A stretch of 32,674 nt of DNA from Sneathiellales bacterium. GTDB taxonomy: Bacteria > Pseudomonadota > Alphaproteobacteria > Minwuiales > Minwuiaceae. Under the pieces are notes generated by a model. The model saw nothing but the letters and a program-made list of their open reading frames with translations, did not search any database and was not told the DNA's origin. Below, piece after piece: positions 8,077 through 16,593 of this stretch. The stretch is taken from positions 1-32,674 of the forward strand of contig JALXAG010000275.1 in the NCBI GenBank assembly GCA_026992315.1. Direction: 5' to 3'. Both the position numbers and the translations under genes were made by a program. The first letter of the stretch is position 1, and each line of letters starts with the position of its first letter.

Positions 8077-8919
8077 TCAAGGTTCCAGCACCATGCCTTC
8101 GCGTGCCACCACCGATCCCGGGCGACGGGCTTTCAGTGCCCGGGCGACCCGGTCCATGTGATCGTCGTCGTGATCGGGGTCGTGATGAAAGGCGACAAAG
8201 GTCTTCACCCCGGCCAGATCGCAGAGCCTGGCCCCCTCCTCCCAGGTGGAATGGCCCCAGCCGCGGCGGCATTTGTATTCTTCCTCGTCATACATCGAAT
8301 CGTAGATGACGATATCGGCCCCCTCGATCAGCCGGAGGATGTTTCGGTCGGGCTGCCCCGGCACGTGTTCGGTATCGGTCAGATAACAGATCGAACGGCC
8401 ATCGAAATCGACACGATACCCCGTCGCCCCGTCCGGGTGATTCAGCGGCGTTGTGCGCAGGCAGATGCCGTCACCCAGGTCGATCGTGTCCCCGGCGGCG
8501 AAATCCATGAATTCGATTCTGGCACCGAAAATCTCCAGCGGCACCGGAAACAGCGGCGACATCATCATTTCGCGCAAAACGTGATGCACGGTGAAATCGG
8601 GCAGCAGGTGGCCGGCCCAGATGCGAAAATGGAATCCCGGCACGAACAGGGGCGTGAAAAACGGCAGGCCGCAGATATGATCGTAATGGGAATGGGTAAG
8701 GAAAATATCGTAGCTTCCCGGCTCCTCCCTGACCATCTCATTGCCGAGATAGCGGATGCCGGATCCGGCATCGAACAGCAGGCGGCGGCCGCCACAGCGG
8801 ATTTCCAGCGAGGACGTGTTGCCGCCATAGCGCGTCACATTCGGCGCGCAGCAGGCGATACTGCCGCGCACGCCCCAGAACTTGACGGAAAAATCGCTGT
8901 GACCGGACAAAGACCGCAC
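8077..8919 (-). CDS. MBL-fold metallo-hydrolase
   Basis: A 280-residue metallo-beta-lactamase-fold enzyme of the PhnP/RNase Z-like branch (COG1235). It opens with the characteristic VKFWGVRGSI, then the metal-binding HSHYDH (76-81), NHPDG with His161, TDTEH with Asp182, WGHSTWEEG with His223 and AFHHDPDHDD near the end. The binuclear metal site therefore looks intact. The track start is GTG; a TTG three codons later (8910) has a good GAGGTG six bases upstream and may be the true start. Members of this branch hydrolyse phosphodiesters, including cyclic nucleotides; the location upstream of a nucleotide cyclase makes that an attractive but unproven role. Confidence 0.87.
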   Translation of the reverse strand: MRSLSGHSDFSVKFWGVRGSIACCAPNVTRYGGNTSSLEIRCGGRRLLFDAGSGIRYLGNEMVREEPGSYDIFLTHSHYDHICGLPFFTPLFVPGFHFRIWAGHLLPDFTVHHVLREMMMSPLFPVPLEIFGARIEFMDFAAGDTIDLGDGICLRTTPLNHPDGATGYRVDFDGRSICYLTDTEHVPGQPDRNILRLIEGADIVIYDSMYDEEEYKCRRGWGHSTWEEGARLCDLAGVKTFVAFHHDPDHDDDHMDRVARALKARRPGSVVAREGMVLEP

Positions 8920-9038
8920 CTCGAGCCGTTATTTCCTTTATCGCCACCGGCCATCTGCGATACGGTCTGCCGATATGCCGATGGCGGAATGATTTCCGAT
9001 TTTCACCTTCAGGTCAAACCGACAATCCGGGAAAGGCA

Positions 9039-9797
9039 ATGGATAATCCATTTATATTGTCCCTCGACGGCCCCAGGGCAAACATTACCATCAACCGGCC
9101 GGAAAAACGCAACGCGCTGGACATCGCCGACCTCGAGCGCCTGGATGCGCTGATCGGCGAATTGCAGGACAGAGAGGATCTGCGCGTATTGGTGCTGACG
9201 GCGGCAGGCGGGAAGGCTTTCTGCGCCGGTGTCGATCTGTCCGATGTCAGCGCTTTCGACTGGCGCGACAATCCGCTGGAAAGGGTCTGCGAGCGCATCG
9301 CCGATCTGCCTCTTGCCACCGTCTGCGCCCTGAACGGCGGCGTGTTCGGCGGCGGCGTCGATCTGGCCCAGGCCTGCGATTTCCGCATTGGCGTCAAGGG
9401 CATGAAGCTGTTCATTCCGCCGGTGAAAATCGGCGTGCATTATCATCTTTCCGGCATGCGCCGCTCATTGGCCTGTTTCGGCCCCAACATCGCCCGCAGG
9501 CTTTATCTCGGCGCGGAAACCCTGACGGACGAGGATCTTCTGGCGCTCGGTTTTCTCAATGCGCTGGTCGCGGCAGAAGAGCTGCCGGCGGCCACCGATG
9601 CGCTGGCCGATCGCCTGGCTGGGCTGGCGCCGCTGGCCTATCGCGGCATGAAGGCGACATTGAACGACCTGCTGGCCGGCCGGGCCGACCCCGAAACCGT
9701 CGCCGGGCGCATCGGCACCTGCTTCACCAGCGAGGACATGAGCGAAGGTCTCGCCGCGATGAAGGAAAAACGCCCGCCCCGCTTCAAGGGGCGTTAG
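9039..9797 (+). CDS. Enoyl-CoA hydratase/isomerase (crotonase) family protein
   Basis: A 252-residue crotonase-fold protein. The oxyanion-hole segments are present: KAFCAGVDLSD (59-69) and NGGVFGGGVDLAQACDF (99-115). Of the two glutamates of classical enoyl-CoA hydratase, the first aligns with Asp108 in GGGVD and the second with Pro128 in IPPVKIG, so straightforward hydratase chemistry is unlikely. It probably acts on an acyl-CoA thioester with another outcome such as isomerisation or hydrolysis. GGGAAAGG precedes the start. It diverges from the MBL hydrolase and converges on a glutamate dehydrogenase, and has no beta-oxidation neighbours. Confidence 0.85.
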   Translation: MDNPFILSLDGPRANITINRPEKRNALDIADLERLDALIGELQDREDLRVLVLTAAGGKAFCAGVDLSDVSAFDWRDNPLERVCERIADLPLATVCALNGGVFGGGVDLAQACDFRIGVKGMKLFIPPVKIGVHYHLSGMRRSLACFGPNIARRLYLGAETLTDEDLLALGFLNALVAAEELPAATDALADRLAGLAPLAYRGMKATLNDLLAGRADPETVAGRIGTCFTSEDMSEGLAAMKEKRPPRFKGR

Positions 9798-9868
9798 ACT
9801 CCGGGATATCTGCGGCTCATCCGAAGGAAATGCGTTCAAGAATCCGCCCGCCCCGAAAACCGGCTCAC

Positions 9869-9904
9869 AGAAAACGGCAGGGAACCGGTCCTCGATCCCC
9901 TGCC
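9869..9904 (-). terminator. Rho-independent terminator downstream of the 421-residue GDH
   Basis: Read on minus, GGCAGGG (9904-9898) pairs with CCCTGCC (9882-9876) and is followed by GTTTTC. It is the second of two consecutive hairpins between the convergent crotonase and dehydrogenase genes. Confidence 0.55.
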
Positions 9905-9906
9905 CG

Positions 9907-9942
9907 AAAAACCCTTCATTCCGGCGCAGCCCGTGCCGAATG
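9907..9942 (-). terminator. First of two tandem terminator hairpins after the GDH
   Basis: Read on minus, CATTCGGC (9942-9935) pairs with GCCGGAATG (9925-9917) with one bulged base, followed by AAGGGTTTTT ending at 9907. Together with the hairpin at 9869-9904 it would insulate the convergent crotonase gene. Confidence 0.45.
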
Positions 9943-9967
9943 ATGGGCAAGACTATTTGTTTTCGGG

Positions 9968-11233
9968 CTATTTCTGGGCGAAGAATGCCTTGGTGCCGTG
10001 GGCCTCGACGGCCGATCCGATGCGATCCAGCGCATGGACATAGGCGGCCGTGCGCATGTCGATATCCTTTTCCAGCTTCACATCCCAGACCCGGCGGGCT
10101 TCGGTCTGCATCATCGGGCGCAGTTTCTGATGCACCTCATCGAGCGACCAGTAATAACCGGCCTTGTTCTGCACCCATTCGAAATAGGACACTGTCACCC
10201 CGCCGGCATTGGCCAGAATATCGGGGATGACGATCTGCCCGTTCTTGTGGAGGATTTCATCCGCCGCGGGCGTCACCGGCCCGTTGGCCAGTTCGAGAAT
10301 GACCGGCGCCTTGACGTTCGGCGCGTTTTCCAGAATGATCTGGCTTTCCATCGCCCCCGGAATCAGGACATCGCATTCCTGTTCCAGCAATTCGGCATTG
10401 GTCATTTCCTGCAGCCTGCCGTTCGACGGCGCCCCGGACAGGCCGCGTGTCTTCTGCTTGTGTTCCATCACCGCGATCGGATCCATCCCGTCGGGATCGA
10501 GGATCGCCGATTTCGAATCCGACAGGCCGATGATCTTGTAGCCGTCGGCATGCAGCAGCCGCGCGCAGTGGAACGAGGCATTGCCGAATCCCTGCAGGAT
10601 CACCCGCGTCTTTTCCGGCACCAGGCCGAGATCCGCTTCCAGATGGCGCAGCACGTAATAACCGCCACGGCCGGTGGCATCGTCGCGCCCCAGCGAACCG
10701 CCGAGAGCGATCGGCTTGCCGGTGATCACCCCGGGCTGGGGCATGTCGGCCATCTTGGCATATTCATCGGCCATCCATGCCATGACAATGCCGTTGGTAT
10801 ACATATCGGGGGCCGGAATATCCCGGTCCGGACCGATGAAGCGCGAAAACGCCTGCACATAGGCCCGCGACAGGCGTTCCAGCTCGGTCCGCGAGAGTTT
10901 GTGCACATCGACGGAAACCCCGCCCTTGCCGCCGCCATAAGGCAGATTGGTCACCGCGCATTTGAAGGTCATCCAGAAAGCCAGCGTCATCACCTCGTCC
11001 AGATTGACGGCGGGATGAAAGCGGATGCCCCCCTTGGTCGGCCCGCGGGTGTCGTCATAGCGGCAGCGCCAGGCCTTGAAGCTTTTGACGCTTCCGTCAT
11101 CCATACGGATGACCAGATTGGCCGCCAGCGTTTCCTTCGGATATTTCAGCCGTTCGATCACATCCTTGTGAATGTTCAGATGCTTCGCTGCCGTTTTCAG
11201 CCGTTTTCTGGCTTTCGTGAACAAGGCGCCCAT
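9968..11233 (-). CDS. Glu/Leu/Phe/Val dehydrogenase, 421-residue hexameric-type glutamate dehydrogenase
   Basis: An oxidative-deamination enzyme, most likely glutamate dehydrogenase, interconverting glutamate with 2-oxoglutarate and ammonia. PYGGGKGGV holds the catalytic lysine (Lys103), and APDMYTNG gives the catalytic aspartate (Asp143). VILQGFGNAS (211-220) is the Rossmann glycine motif, and Asp239 in GLSDSKSAI at the end of the second strand argues for NAD over NADP. I chose the ATG at 11233 because GAGGAGAGGGAAGAG lies directly upstream; the track start at 11305 adds 24 unlikely residues. It is divergent from the large NAD-glutamate dehydrogenase. Leucine or phenylalanine dehydrogenase is a less likely alternative given the 421-residue length. 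Confidence 0.9.
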   Translation of the reverse strand: MGALFTKARKRLKTAAKHLNIHKDVIERLKYPKETLAANLVIRMDDGSVKSFKAWRCRYDDTRGPTKGGIRFHPAVNLDEVMTLAFWMTFKCAVTNLPYGGGKGGVSVDVHKLSRTELERLSRAYVQAFSRFIGPDRDIPAPDMYTNGIVMAWMADEYAKMADMPQPGVITGKPIALGGSLGRDDATGRGGYYVLRHLEADLGLVPEKTRVILQGFGNASFHCARLLHADGYKIIGLSDSKSAILDPDGMDPIAVMEHKQKTRGLSGAPSNGRLQEMTNAELLEQECDVLIPGAMESQIILENAPNVKAPVILELANGPVTPAADEILHKNGQIVIPDILANAGGVTVSYFEWVQNKAGYYWSLDEVHQKLRPMMQTEARRVWDVKLEKDIDMRTAAYVHALDRIGSAVEAHGTKAFFAQK

Positions 11234-11681
11234 CTCTTCCCTCTCCTCTTTGTTTTGTTTCCATGCCGCCGCCCGTTCCGGCCCGGCCGCCCCGAATACC
11301 CGCACGGATTTATTTATACGGGAAGTCTTACGCCGGTTTATCGCGACCGGACCATTTCCCCGTAACCGTCTTACCCGGCCTTCCTGCCGAGGCCGATCCG
11401 TCAGCCCCCTGCAAACAGGACAGGCCGTAAAATCCGGAGATACGGAATTTGTATTTTCCTCCCCTTTTATGAAATCAGTGTTTCAATACTTGCGGCATTG
11501 GTCAACCTAAAGACGATCACGCCCCGTCATTTAATCTTTTTTTAAGCATGATCTTTTCAGATCGGAAAAGGGGGAGTAGCGTCCCGGACGGAGCGGAAAG
11601 ACGCGGGCGATTCGCGAAAACCCGAAAAGCCCGCCACGGCCGCCCAAGGGGAACCAACACGATCCGTCAGGAGCAGATCTG
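11234..11681. other. Divergent intergenic region between the two glutamate dehydrogenases
   Basis: A 448 bp gap holding the start regions of both dehydrogenase genes. It contains an AT-rich stretch (about 11445-11575) in an otherwise GC-rich setting, a run of seven T (11537-11543) and a short perfect inverted repeat, CTTTTC-AGATCG-GAAAAG (11553-11570). I could not find a sigma-70 or sigma-54 promoter with good spacing on either strand. ORFs 11172..11510 and 11531..11839 overlap real genes out of frame and are not credible. Confidence 0.6.
11553..11570. repeat. Short inverted repeat, possible operator
   Basis: CTTTTC and GAAAAG, 6 bp arms, flank AGATCG about 110 bp upstream of the large dehydrogenase start, just after a run of seven T. 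It could be an operator or a leader hairpin; at this length chance is not excluded. Confidence 0.3.
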
Positions 11682-14600
11682 ATGTCTTTCAGTAAAGGCC
11701 AGGACCAGAAAGCCGAACGCATCGCCCGCATGCTGGCCCTGTGCGAAAAGAAACTGGGTAAGAAAACCTGCAGCGATATCCGGGCCTTCGCCGAACAGTA
11801 TTTCAAGCGCACCGCGCCGGAGGACGTGCTCAGCTTCACGCCGGAAAATCTCTACGGCGCCACGCTCGGCCTGTTCAAGTTCCTGGGCCGCCGCAAGCCC
11901 GGAGAACTGAAACTGCGTGTTTACAATCCGCGCATGGAGGAACACGGCTGGAGCACGCCGCATACGGTTATCGAGATCATCACCGACGATATGCCGTTTC
12001 TGGTCGATTCCGTCTCCGCCGCCCTTGGCATGGCCGGATATACCATTCATCAGATCAATCATCCGGTCCTCAGGCTCAAGCGGGACAAAAGCGGCAAGCT
12101 GACCGCCATCCTGAAGCCGGATTCGAAGGCCCGCGGCGCCATCGCCGAATCCGTCATGTATTTCGAGGTGGACGAACAGACCGACCCCCAGGAACTCAAA
12201 GCGCTGGAAAAACGTCTTACCGGCGTGATCGCCGATGTCCGCCAGGCGGTCGAGGACTGGCCCGTCATGTGCGCCCGGGTCGAGGAAACCCTGAAGGAGA
12301 TCGAGGACTGCCCGCCACCGCTGGAAAAGGAAGAGATCGAGGAAGGCAAGGCCCTGCTGCGCTGGATGGCCGATAATCATTTCACCTTCCTCGGCTATCG
12401 CGAATACGATTACAGCGCCTCGCGCGAGGATGAGGCCCTGCGCATCGTCGAGGGCACCGGCCTCGGCATTCTGCGCGATCCCAACCGCCGGATCATGACC
12501 CGGGTCAGCGGCCAGACCACCATCTCGCCCGAAGTCCGTGCCTTCCTCAACGAGCCCGAGCTGGTGATCGTGACCAAGGCCAATGCCCGCTCCACCGTTC
12601 ACCGTCCGGTCTATCTCGATTATGTCGGCATCAAGAAATTCGACAAATCGGGCAAGGTCATCGGCGAGCGGCGCTTTATCGGCCTGCTGACCTCGGCGGC
12701 CTACAACCGTTCGCCCTTCGTCATTCCCTATCTGCGGCGCAAGGTCGAACGCACCATCGCCCGCGCCGGTCTGGCGGCGAACAGCCATGACGGCAAGGCC
12801 CTGATCAATATTCTGGAAACCTATCCGCGCGACGAGCTGTTCCAGATTTCCGAGGAAGACCTGTTCGACACGGCAATGGGGATTCTGCGGCTGATGGAAC
12901 GTCCGCGCATCCGCCTGTTCGTGCGCCGGGATCGTTTCGAACGGTTCAATTCCTGCCTCGTCTATGTGCTCAAGGAGCAGTTCAACACCGATCTGCGCCG
13001 CCGTTTCGAGGAAATCCTGGCCAAGGAATACAATGGCCGGATTGCCGCCTTCTATACCCAGATCGGCGACCAGTCCCTGGCGCGCATTCATTTCATCGTC
13101 GCCACCGACCCCGCCACCGTGCGCAAGCCGCCGCTGGAAGAGGTCGAGGCCCTGCTGGTGGAAGCCGCCCGCACCTGGGACGATCTGTTCTTCGAAGCCC
13201 TGACCGAACGCTGGGGCGAGGAACGGGGCAACAAGCTGTGGCGCATCTACGACCAGGCCTTTCCCACTGCCTACAAGGAGGCCTTCAACGCCGAGGTCGC
13301 CCTGTTCGACATCGAACGCATCGAAAAAGCGGTGAAGGAGGGGCTGGGCCTGCATCTGTACCGCGCCATCGAGGATGAGGACCATACGATCCGTCTGAAG
13401 ATCTACAATCCCGGCCGTTCCATGGCCCTGAGCGACAGCCTGCCGATGCTGGAGCATATGGGGCTGAAGGTCCTGGACGAGCTGCCCTACAAGATCGGCG
13501 GCGACGCCGAAGGCGCCCGTTGCTGGGTCCATGACTTCACCATGGAGCGCATGGACCGCGCCGCGGTCGAGATCGGTGCCATCAAGCAGAAATTCGAAGA
13601 CGCCTTCCGCCGCATCTGGAACGGCGCGGTCGAGGATGACGGTTTCAACCGTCTGGTGCTCTATGCCGGGCTGGACTGGCGCCAGGTGATGATGCTGCGC
13701 GCCTATGCCAAATATCTGCGTCAGACCGGTGTCGCCTTCAGCCAGGACTATCTGGAGGACACCCTGGTCGCCAACCCGGTTCTCACCGGCATGCTGTGCG
13801 AATTGTTCGAAACCAAGTTCGATCCCGACGGGCCGGACAAGCGCCGCCAGAAAATGCTCGTCATCAAGACCAGGATCATGGCGGAGCTGGACAAGGTCTC
13901 CAGCCTCGATCAGGACCGCATCATCCGTCATTTCCTCAATCTGATCGATTCGACCCTGCGCACCAGCTTCTATCAGGACCGCACCGATCCCGAAGGCACG
14001 CCTTACCTGGCCTACAAGTTCAACAGCCAGAACGTGCTCGACCTGCCGCTGCCCAGGCCGTTCCGGGAGATTTTCGTCTATTCGCCCCGCGTCGAGGGCG
14101 TGCATCTGCGCGGGGGCAAGGTGGCCCGCGGCGGTCTGCGCTGGTCCGACCGGCGGGAGGACTTCCGTACCGAGGTTCTGGGTCTGATGAAGGCGCAGAT
14201 GGTCAAGAACGCCGTTATCGTGCCGGTGGGCTCGAAAGGCGGCTTCGTGCCCAAGAACCTGCCTCAGGACGGGGACCGCGAAGCGGTGATGAAGGAAGGC
14301 ATCGAATGCTACAAGATCTTCATCTCCGGCCTGCTGCAGCTTACCGACAACCTGAAGGACAATGCCGTCGTCCCGCCCGAACGCACCATCCGTTACGACG
14401 AGGACGACCCCTATCTGGTGGTCGCGGCCGATAAGGGCACGGCGACATTTTCGGATATCGCCAACGATGTCGCCATCCGTCATGGCTTCTGGCTCGGCGA
14501 TGCCTTTGCCTCGGGCGGGCGGGTCGGCTACGACCACAAGAAAATGGGCATCACCGCCCGCGGTGCCTGGGAATCGGTCAAGCGCCATTTCCGCGAAATG

Positions 14601-16526
14601 GGCCTGGATATCCAGAACGAACCCTTCACCGTGGTCGGCATCGGCGACATGTCCGGCGATGTGTTCGGCAACGGCATGCTGCTCAGCCGTCAGATCCGGC
14701 TGCTGGCGGCCTTCGACCACCGCCATATCTTCATCGACCCCGACCCCGACCCGGAAGCGAGCTGGCAGGAGCGCAAGCGCCTGTTCGATCTGCCGCGATC
14801 CTCATGGGAGGATTACGACAAGAAGCTGATTTCCAAGGGCGGCGGCGTTTTCGCCCGTTCGCTGAAATCGGTTCATCTCAGCGCGGAAATCAAGGCCCTG
14901 TTCGACATCGACAAGGACAGCCTGACGCCGCAGGAACTGATCAAGGCGATCCTGAAGTCGCGCGCCGATCTTTTGTGGATCGGCGGTATCGGCACCTATG
15001 TCAAGGCCAGCGGCGAAACCAACCAGCAGGTGGGCGACCGTGCCAACGACGCCCTGCGCATCAATGGCCGCGATCTGCGCTGCAAGGTGGTCGGCGAAGG
15101 CGGCAATCTCGGCTTCACCCAGCGCGGGCGCATCGAATACGCGCTCAACGGCGGACGCATCAACACCGATGCCATCGACAATTCCGCCGGCGTCGATTGC
15201 TCGGATCATGAAGTGAACATCAAGATCCTGCTCGATGCCATTGTCGCCGATGGCGAAATGACCGAAAAGCAGCGCAACCGCCTGCTTGCCGAAATGACCG
15301 ACGAGGTCGGCGAACTGGTGCTGCGCGACAATTATCTGCAGCCCCAGGCCCTGACCGTGGCCCAGGCCAAGGGTCATGACGGAACCGATATGATGGTGCG
15401 CCTGATGCGCGGCCTGGAACGGGCCGGGCGGCTGGATCGCGATGTCGAATTCCTGCCTGATGAGGAAACCCTGGAAGAGCGGCGCAAGGACGGTATCGGC
15501 CTGACCCGGCCGGAACTGGCGGTTCTGATCGCCTATGCCAAGATGGCAGTTTATGACGAGCTGCTGGAAAGCGATCTGCCGGAAGAACCTTATCTGGAAG
15601 CCGATCTGATCAAATATTTCCCCCGGCCGCTGCGCAGGAAATTCCGCAAGGAAATCGGCCGCCACCGTCTGCGCCGGGAGATTATCGCAACCGTCATGGC
15701 CAACAATCTGGTCAACCGCGCCGGTATCGGCTTCGCCTACGATCTGCAGGACGAACTGAACGCCACGGCCGCCGATATCGCCATCGCCTATGCGGTAACC
15801 CGGGAGGTTTTCTCCCTGCGCCCGATCTGGAATGCGATCGAAGGGCTGGACAACCGCGTCGATGCCGCCGTGCAGACCTCGATGATTCTGGTCACGCAGG
15901 AATTGCTGCGCCGGGGCGTGATGTGGTTTATCCGCAATCTGCAGCGCCCTTATGACATCGAACAGACGATCAACCACTACAGCAGCGATATCTCCAAGCT
16001 GCAGAACGGGCTGAGCGGCGTGCTCGTCGATCTCGCCGCCGAAATCTACGACAGGCGCCTGTCCGATCTGGTCGCCCGCGACGTGCCCGCCGATCTGGCC
16101 GCCCGGGTGGCGGCGCTGGAGCCGCTGGCCGCATCGCTCGACATCGTCGCCCTGGCCGGCGAGGCCGGCAACGATATCCTCGATGTCGCCCGGGTATATT
16201 TCGAAATCGGCGCCCGCCTCGGCATTGACTGGATCCGCGGCCAGGCCGAACAGATCCCCGTCGGCGATCATTGGGAACGCAGCGCCATCGCCGCCATTAT
16301 CGACGACCTGTTCGCCCAGCAGCGTCTGCTGACCCGGGCAGTGCTGGAGCAGACCGATGCCGCCGCCGAGGCACCGGAGCGCGTCGGCGAATGGGAGAAA
16401 TCGCGCAGCCGCAATCTCGAACGGCTCAATGACTGCGTCGATGAATGCAAGGCCGACGGCACCCTCGACATTCCGCGTCTGGCGGTGATCAACCGCCATC
16501 TGCGCAACGTCGCCGGGTTGGGCTGA
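11682..16526 (+). CDS. gdhB: Large (about 180 kDa) NAD-dependent glutamate dehydrogenase
   Basis: A 1614-residue protein of the bacterial NAD-GDH family (PF05088), which degrades glutamate to 2-oxoglutarate and ammonia. The long N-terminal half carries ACT-like regulatory segments (HTVIEIITDDMPFLVDSVSA near residue 90). The catalytic core lies between about 790 and 1200: GGLRWSDRREDFRTEVLGLM, then VPVGSKGGFVPK with the catalytic Lys852, VGIGDMSGDVFGNGML near 986-1000, and VVGEGGNLGFTQRGR with INTDAIDNSAGVDCSDHE. The C-terminal 400 residues are the helical extension of the family. AGGAG lies eight bases before the ATG. Length is full. The huge minus-strand ORFs 11667..14726 and 14802..16562 are its shadows. 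The symbol is assigned by family; naming differs between species. Confidence 0.95.
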   Translation: MSFSKGQDQKAERIARMLALCEKKLGKKTCSDIRAFAEQYFKRTAPEDVLSFTPENLYGATLGLFKFLGRRKPGELKLRVYNPRMEEHGWSTPHTVIEIITDDMPFLVDSVSAALGMAGYTIHQINHPVLRLKRDKSGKLTAILKPDSKARGAIAESVMYFEVDEQTDPQELKALEKRLTGVIADVRQAVEDWPVMCARVEETLKEIEDCPPPLEKEEIEEGKALLRWMADNHFTFLGYREYDYSASREDEALRIVEGTGLGILRDPNRRIMTRVSGQTTISPEVRAFLNEPELVIVTKANARSTVHRPVYLDYVGIKKFDKSGKVIGERRFIGLLTSAAYNRSPFVIPYLRRKVERTIARAGLAANSHDGKALINILETYPRDELFQISEEDLFDTAMGILRLMERPRIRLFVRRDRFERFNSCLVYVLKEQFNTDLRRRFEEILAKEYNGRIAAFYTQIGDQSLARIHFIVATDPATVRKPPLEEVEALLVEAARTWDDLFFEALTERWGEERGNKLWRIYDQAFPTAYKEAFNAEVALFDIERIEKAVKEGLGLHLYRAIEDEDHTIRLKIYNPGRSMALSDSLPMLEHMGLKVLDELPYKIGGDAEGARCWVHDFTMERMDRAAVEIGAIKQKFEDAFRRIWNGAVEDDGFNRLVLYAGLDWRQVMMLRAYAKYLRQTGVAFSQDYLEDTLVANPVLTGMLCELFETKFDPDGPDKRRQKMLVIKTRIMAELDKVSSLDQDRIIRHFLNLIDSTLRTSFYQDRTDPEGTPYLAYKFNSQNVLDLPLPRPFREIFVYSPRVEGVHLRGGKVARGGLRWSDRREDFRTEVLGLMKAQMVKNAVIVPVGSKGGFVPKNLPQDGDREAVMKEGIECYKIFISGLLQLTDNLKDNAVVPPERTIRYDEDDPYLVVAADKGTATFSDIANDVAIRHGFWLGDAFASGGRVGYDHKKMGITARGAWESVKRHFREMGLDIQNEPFTVVGIGDMSGDVFGNGMLLSRQIRLLAAFDHRHIFIDPDPDPEASWQERKRLFDLPRSSWEDYDKKLISKGGGVFARSLKSVHLSAEIKALFDIDKDSLTPQELIKAILKSRADLLWIGGIGTYVKASGETNQQVGDRANDALRINGRDLRCKVVGEGGNLGFTQRGRIEYALNGGRINTDAIDNSAGVDCSDHEVNIKILLDAIVADGEMTEKQRNRLLAEMTDEVGELVLRDNYLQPQALTVAQAKGHDGTDMMVRLMRGLERAGRLDRDVEFLPDEETLEERRKDGIGLTRPELAVLIAYAKMAVYDELLESDLPEEPYLEADLIKYFPRPLRRKFRKEIGRHRLRREIIATVMANNLVNRAGIGFAYDLQDELNATAADIAIAYAVTREVFSLRPIWNAIEGLDNRVDAAVQTSMILVTQELLRRGVMWFIRNLQRPYDIEQTINHYSSDISKLQNGLSGVLVDLAAEIYDRRLSDLVARDVPADLAARVAALEPLAASLDIVALAGEAGNDILDVARVYFEIGARLGIDWIRGQAEQIPVGDHWERSAIAAIIDDLFAQQRLLTRAVLEQTDAAAEAPERVGEWEKSRSRNLERLNDCVDECKADGTLDIPRLAVINRHLRNVAGLG

Positions 16527-16548
16527 CACATACAAGCCTTGATGCAAG

Positions 16549-16585
16549 CCGGGGCGGGTCACAGGGCGGCCCGTCCCGGTCTTCC
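16549..16585. terminator. Strong hairpin terminator between convergent genes
   Basis: CCGGGGCGGG (16549-16558) and CCCGTCCCGG (16570-16579) form a 10-bp stem with one G-U pair and an 11-nt loop. On plus it is followed by TCTTCCCTC. It sits between the stop codons of the large NAD-GDH and the glutamine-synthetase-like gene and could act on both strands. Confidence 0.6.
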
Positions 16586-16593
16586 CTCATGCC

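Noticed and set aside
7223-8272. 349-residue version of the methyltransferase
   Set aside because: The first 79 residues overlap the MBL gene in another frame and are low-complexity; the conserved domain begins after the ATG at 8035.
11667-14726. 1019-residue minus ORF opposite the large NAD-GDH
   Set aside because: Antisense to a clearly identified gene, with repetitive His/Asp/Gln-rich composition and no recognisable domain. The same applies to 14802..16562.
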